The notes below the pieces were generated by a model that saw nothing but the letters and a program-made list of their open reading frames with translations, had not been told where the DNA came from and did no database searches. A stretch of DNA of 8,909 bases from contig CAYWTX010000367.1 of assembly GCA_964461295.1 (NCBI GenBank), forward strand, positions 1 to 8,909. Direction: 5' to 3'. This DNA comes from CAYWTX01 sp964461295 (lineage in GTDB: Bacteria; Planctomycetota; Phycisphaerae; SM23-33). Shown here one piece after another: positions 5,854 through 8,909 of the stretch. The translations under genes and the position numbers were made by a program. Within the stretch, counting starts at the first letter, position 1. The number at the start of each line of letters is the position of its first letter.

Positions 5854-7111
5854 TGCCCGCCGCCGCCTTTGGCGGGTTCGCCCAATCCGCCCACATCCGC
5901 TCCGCGACCGTGACGTCGAGCTTGCCGCTGTACACATACACGCGGTAGCGCAGCGTGTACTCGTTGCCCGGCCGCAGCGTCCAGTCCTTCTGCTGCACGG
6001 GGCAGAAGTTGAAGAACACGCCGCCCGATTCCCAGATTCGCATCGGCTCGGGATGCTCGTGGTTGGCCGGACAACTCATGATGACCACCCCGGCGGGGCC
6101 CCTGTCCGTCGGGCCGTGCATGTCGCACCATCGCGCGCGGGTGCCGTGCCCGTCCCTGCGGGTCTTGCCTTCGCTGGTGAGGTAATCGGCCTTGCCGTCC
6201 ACCCACTTGCCCGTGCCGCGGAAACCGATCCCGCCGCCGTAGCGGTACGCCGGCAGCTCCAGCGGGCTGCCCGTCGCGCAGCGCTGCGTCGTGACGTAAT
6301 CGACCAGCCACCACCCCGCGGCCGGGCCGCCCACGTTCCACGCCCGCACGCTCAGCCGCTCGTTCAGGGCTACCTTCTCGCCGCCGGGGGCCTTGAGGTC
6401 CACGTGGTCCTGCATTGCCTCAAAGCCCGCGAACACCTCGCCACTGCTCAGGCCGGCGAACTTCACGAACCGGACCGTGCCCGATCCGTCCTTGAGGTTC
6501 CAGAAGTCCACCTTGCGGCCCTCGAACTTCGTGCTCGTCCACGGCCCCCAGATGCCCATGTGATGAATATGATCCTTCGGATGGATGCCCGTCAGTTCCT
6601 CCCCGGCCGGCGACCACAGAGGATGAATGAACCCGCTGCGGCGGTAGAGCGGGCTGGCCCCCGCAGGCGGCTCGACCGCCGCGTGGTTGTAGCGCAGCAC
6701 CGGCGACTTGCCCACCAGCAGCTCGACGGCCTTGTCGTCCTTGACGGCCCGCGCGGCCGGCTCGCCGGGGGCGAGCGCACCCGCCGCGGACAGTTCGTAC
6801 GTCCGCTTGGCGCCCTTGGCCGTCTTGCCGGCCAGCACAAACCACAGGCGAGCCGCCTCCCCGGGTTCCACCTGGCACGCGACGGCGGCTCGCTTGCCAT
6901 CGGCCGACAGTTCTTCCAGCTTGCACGCCCCCGCGCCCAGCGCCTTGGCCTCGCCGGTCAACTCCACATTGACGGGGGTGTCCTGCCGCTCGACCTCGCC
7001 CGCGTCCACGGTAACGCGAATCATCTTGCCTTCCTTGTCTGCGCCGAGAACGTTGGGCGCGATGGCGCCAATCACCACGAGAATGCAGACTCCAAAGCGA
7101 CCTCGCAACAT
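5849..7111 (-). CDS. Secreted PmoA/DUF6807-family protein
   Basis: A 420-residue exported protein of the family named 'methane oxygenase PmoA' in domain databases (DUF6807-like), frequent in planctomycetes and probably acting on polysaccharide-derived compounds; the name does not mean it oxidises methane. Residues 1-24 are a signal peptide (hydrophobic LRGRFGVCILVVIGAIAPNVLGA, cleavage likely after VLGA). The family core starts near 140 with LRYNHAAVEPPAG and SGFIHPLWSPAGEELTGIHP, followed by the histidine-rich PKDHIHHMGIWGPW (178-191), FWNL, RYGGGIGFRGT (290-300) and ARWCDMHG (326-333). The His cluster suggests metal or sugar binding, but this is inference. ATG 7111 is chosen over 7174 because GGAG lies 6 nt upstream (7118-7121) and it places the signal peptide at the N-terminus. 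It lies 114 bp downstream of the unknown 248-residue gene on the same strand; I see no strong promoter in that gap, so co-transcription is possible. Confidence 0.85.
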   Translation of the reverse strand: MLRGRFGVCILVVIGAIAPNVLGADKEGKMIRVTVDAGEVERQDTPVNVELTGEAKALGAGACKLEELSADGKRAAVACQVEPGEAARLWFVLAGKTAKGAKRTYELSAAGALAPGEPAARAVKDDKAVELLVGKSPVLRYNHAAVEPPAGASPLYRRSGFIHPLWSPAGEELTGIHPKDHIHHMGIWGPWTSTKFEGRKVDFWNLKDGSGTVRFVKFAGLSSGEVFAGFEAMQDHVDLKAPGGEKVALNERLSVRAWNVGGPAAGWWLVDYVTTQRCATGSPLELPAYRYGGGIGFRGTGKWVDGKADYLTSEGKTRRDGHGTRARWCDMHGPTDRGPAGVVIMSCPANHEHPEPMRIWESGGVFFNFCPVQQKDWTLRPGNEYTLRYRVYVYSGKLDVTVAERMWADWANPPKAAAGK

Positions 7112-7225
7112 GCTCTTCTCCGCGACGCCTGCCGGCGCCCGTTTGCTTCCTTCGCTATCGCAAGCCCAGTCCACGAACCGGTCGCTTCCCTCGCACCCAG
7201 CTTGCTTCGCGGCGATGTTTCGCTC

Positions 7226-7972
7226 TCACGGGTTGGTCGGGGGTTCCGCCTCGACCGCCCGGATCAGCTCCTCGGCCGCCTGGAGCTGCTCGTGCGAGCC
7301 GTCCACGCCGATCCAGCACGCGCCCTCGGCGCCGAGCACGCCGCCGGCGGCGGCGAGAAACGCCTTCGCGCCCGTCAGACGCTCGATCGCGTCCAGCTCC
7401 GTGAACACCTCGCCGGCAATCGGCATCATCCGCGGGCCCTCGGCCCCCGGCGCGTTCAGCCGCGCCGCCAGCACGTCCAGGTCTTCCGCCACACGCTTCT
7501 CCAGCCCCACCGGCACGATCAATCGCACGCGCCGCCCCACCACGGCCGGGAGAATCGCGCCGATGGTGCCGGCCTGCGGATGCCCGACGAGCACCGCCGC
7601 GCGGCGGGCGACGAGGTCCAGCGCGTTGGCGCCCTTGATGACGACATCGCCCTCGCGCATCTCGCCGATCACGTCGAAGACCTGCTTGCCGCGCTGCCAC
7701 TGCCCGCGATGGATCACCACGTCGCCCGCCAGGCGCCCGGGCGGGGCCTTCGTGCCCGGCGGCACGGTGACGCCGCGCCGGAACCCCTCGCGATGGAATC
7801 CCTCCGCCTGGCCCAGCACGGCCAGGACCTCCTCCGCCACGTACGCGTTGGTCGTCCCGGCCACGATGACGACGGTACGTTCCGGCAGCGCGTCGGCGAC
7901 GCCCGGGTGCGCCGCCATGCCGCGCCCGATCAGCCTCTTGCCCGCCGATACCGTCAGGATGAATTGCTTCAT
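7226..7972 (-). CDS. Conserved-looking hypothetical protein, 248 residues
   Basis: Soluble protein without signal peptide or membrane helix. It looks like a member of a conserved family of unknown function: long motif-like blocks include VVIVAGTTNAYVAEEVL (34-50), RRGVTVPPG (65-73), GDVVIKGANALD (108-119), AAVLVGHPQAGTIGAI (125-140), VGRRVRLIVPVGLEKRV (145-161) and GEVFTELDAIERLTGA (187-202). Alternating beta-strand and Gly-rich turns suggest a Rossmann-like alpha/beta fold; the GDVVIKGANALD block faintly recalls NagB/RpiA/CoA-transferase-like or LUD proteins, but that is weak. The start ATG overlaps the stop of the HEPN-like gene (ATGA, 7969-7972), a sign of translational coupling; only a distant AGGA lies upstream. 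Its high GC matches the chromosomal flanks, unlike the upstream gene. I do not assign a function. Confidence 0.72.
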   Translation of the reverse strand: MKQFILTVSAGKRLIGRGMAAHPGVADALPERTVVIVAGTTNAYVAEEVLAVLGQAEGFHREGFRRGVTVPPGTKAPPGRLAGDVVIHRGQWQRGKQVFDVIGEMREGDVVIKGANALDLVARRAAVLVGHPQAGTIGAILPAVVGRRVRLIVPVGLEKRVAEDLDVLAARLNAPGAEGPRMMPIAGEVFTELDAIERLTGAKAFLAAAGGVLGAEGACWIGVDGSHEQLQAAEELIRAVEAEPPTNP

Positions 7973-8909
7973 GGCTTGGATCCATTCCTGCCGCTATTGA
8001 GGAACTGCAGGAGTTCTGCCTCCCTCGCGGAGTCCCGGTACAGGGGAAGAAGCAGTTTCGGGGCAGAAAGGACTCCACGAAGAGCGGAACAGGCCAACGC
8101 AACAGCGTCCCTGCGGATATCCAAGGGCACACTGTCAATCCGCTTGGCACCATGCGCGATGTCCCCCCTTTCCTCGAAGACCTTCTTTACCCGTACTGCT
8201 AGGTCTTCAGACGCGGTGCCCGGTGGCCCCAAGGCAATGAGGCGAGGGATCCTTTCCTTCAACTTCCCGGTGATTCCCCCCCGTCTGTTCTCCCGCTTCT
8301 CAACGCTGCAAAGTGCCTCAAGTGCGAAACACATCAACAGAAAGGCACCCATGGGATCTGAGGCAAAACCATCGTTGAACAGGGCCAAAGCACGCCCGAT
8401 TCGGGTCTGCCTCAGCCACGCCTTCTCGATGGTGTCCGCGAAGCAACGTCGAAATGCCTCAGAATGCTTTCCCTGATAGTAGTCTGGGCCTAAGAAAGCC
8501 TCTCGCTGCGCCCACAGGGCTCGATCCCTGGCCAGCAACGGAAAAGCCCGAGCTACCTCAATCGTTGCCTCCCGATCGAGTTGCTGCCAAAACGCCTCCG
8601 ATCGGACGTGTGACAGGAATCGGTCGAGTGCAAGACAATCGACGAGACGTTTCCACACCTCGGCAATTGCAGCGAGATCTCCAAGCTGGAAACGCAGTTC
8701 AGGATCGTCACTTTTCCAGGGCGTCGCGGGCCGCTCCCAATCGAGCGTGGGGTCTTCGTAGTCCCTACCGCAACCGGATACTTCCAGAACGCCACCGGCG
8801 ATGGTCGCATCAAAACACACTGGGCATATCGCGTCCGTTGGGCGGACCAATCGAAGGGCCAATAGGAAGGTGCCCGCCAACGCGCAGGCTACCTCGTCAC
8901 GGGTAGAAA
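7969..8909 (-). CDS. HEPN (Apea-like) domain protein, 5' end beyond window
   Basis: The frame is open through the right edge of the window, so the N-terminus is missing; the only internal start near the edge is a TTG at 8880, which I do not trust. At least 312 residues are visible. Counting from the TTG, the N-terminal part has CPVC (19-22) and a further Cys37, perhaps a broken or partial metal site. The C-terminal third (about 155-285) has the helical pattern of Apea-like HEPN domains: RIGRALALFNDGF, GAFLLMCFALEALCSVE, then ERGDIAHGAKRI. R238-GDIA-H243 is the R-x4-H motif found in HEPN ribonucleases. Such proteins occur in toxin-antitoxin, abortive-infection and other defence settings, but also as uncharacterised genes. 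The gene is more A/T-rich than its downstream partner and overlaps it by 4 bp. HEPN assignment is probable; RNase activity is inference. Confidence 0.68.
   Translation of the reverse strand, partial: STRDEVACALAGTFLLALRLVRPTDAICPVCFDATIAGGVLEVSGCGRDYEDPTLDWERPATPWKSDDPELRFQLGDLAAIAEVWKRLVDCLALDRFLSHVRSEAFWQQLDREATIEVARAFPLLARDRALWAQREAFLGPDYYQGKHSEAFRRCFADTIEKAWLRQTRIGRALALFNDGFASDPMGAFLLMCFALEALCSVEKRENRRGGITGKLKERIPRLIALGPPGTASEDLAVRVKKVFEERGDIAHGAKRIDSVPLDIRRDAVALACSALRGVLSAPKLLLPLYRDSAREAELLQFLNSGRNGSKP

Noticed and set aside
4189..5937. A 582-codon open frame on the minus strand
   Set aside because: It lies opposite rpoN, whose full domain set and RpoN box are unmistakable. The antisense product has no recognisable motif.
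5849..7174. Longer start (ATG at 7174) for the PmoA-family gene
   Set aside because: It would put a polar 21-residue stretch before the signal peptide. ATG 7111 has a good GGAG site 6 nt upstream.
5762..8476. A 904-codon open frame on the plus strand
   Set aside because: It runs antisense through three well-supported genes. Its product is low-complexity, rich in Arg, Ala, Pro and His with no domain, as expected for the reverse frame of GC-rich genes.

Overview
The window is a GC-rich bacterial chromosome segment with six main protein genes (one cut by each window edge), a small membrane-protein gene and one recombinant gene fragment. A secreted PmoA/DUF6807-family protein, a LamG-like fragment and a sigma-54 factor with an opening of the type seen in that group suggest a planctomycete-like organism. 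That assignment is an inference from gene content only; there is no rRNA or marker phylogeny here.

Layout, left to right. Positions 1-924 (minus) hold an MFS transporter whose C-terminus lies outside the window. Positions 986-3238 (minus) hold a probable restriction-modification pair: a DNA methyltransferase (DPFCGTGT and TSPPY motifs) followed 12 bp later by a PD-(D/E)XK-like nuclease. At 3248-3523 (minus) a second copy of the start of the MFS gene is fused in frame to what looks like the last residues of a LamG/concanavalin-like protein. The two MFS 5' ends (755-933 and 3354-3532) form an ungapped direct repeat of about 179 bp with six mismatches. It brackets the restriction-modification pair, so the pair looks like an island inserted at the start of the MFS gene. 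Recombination between the repeats would remove it and leave one intact transporter. The island is visibly more A/T-rich than its flanks.

Positions 3609-4088 (minus) encode a small four-helix membrane protein, divergent from rpoN (sigma-54, 4273-5760, plus); the 184 bp between them carry a plausible sigma-70-type promoter for each gene. rpoN converges on a secreted PmoA/DUF6807-family protein (5849-7111, minus). Between these two lies an inverted arrangement of degenerate heptamers (AGCCNNN on one arm, its complement on the other) that could act as a bidirectional terminator or be a dispersed repeat.

Positions 7226-7972 (minus) encode a conserved-looking 248-residue protein of unknown function. 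Its start codon overlaps (ATGA) the stop of an A/T-richer gene (7969 to beyond 8909, minus) that resembles an Apea-like HEPN protein with an intact R-x4-H motif. The restriction-modification island and the HEPN gene are the accessory, possibly defence-related parts; sigma-54, the transporter and the secreted protein look like resident chromosomal genes. No tRNA, rRNA, CRISPR array, transposase or integrase is visible.
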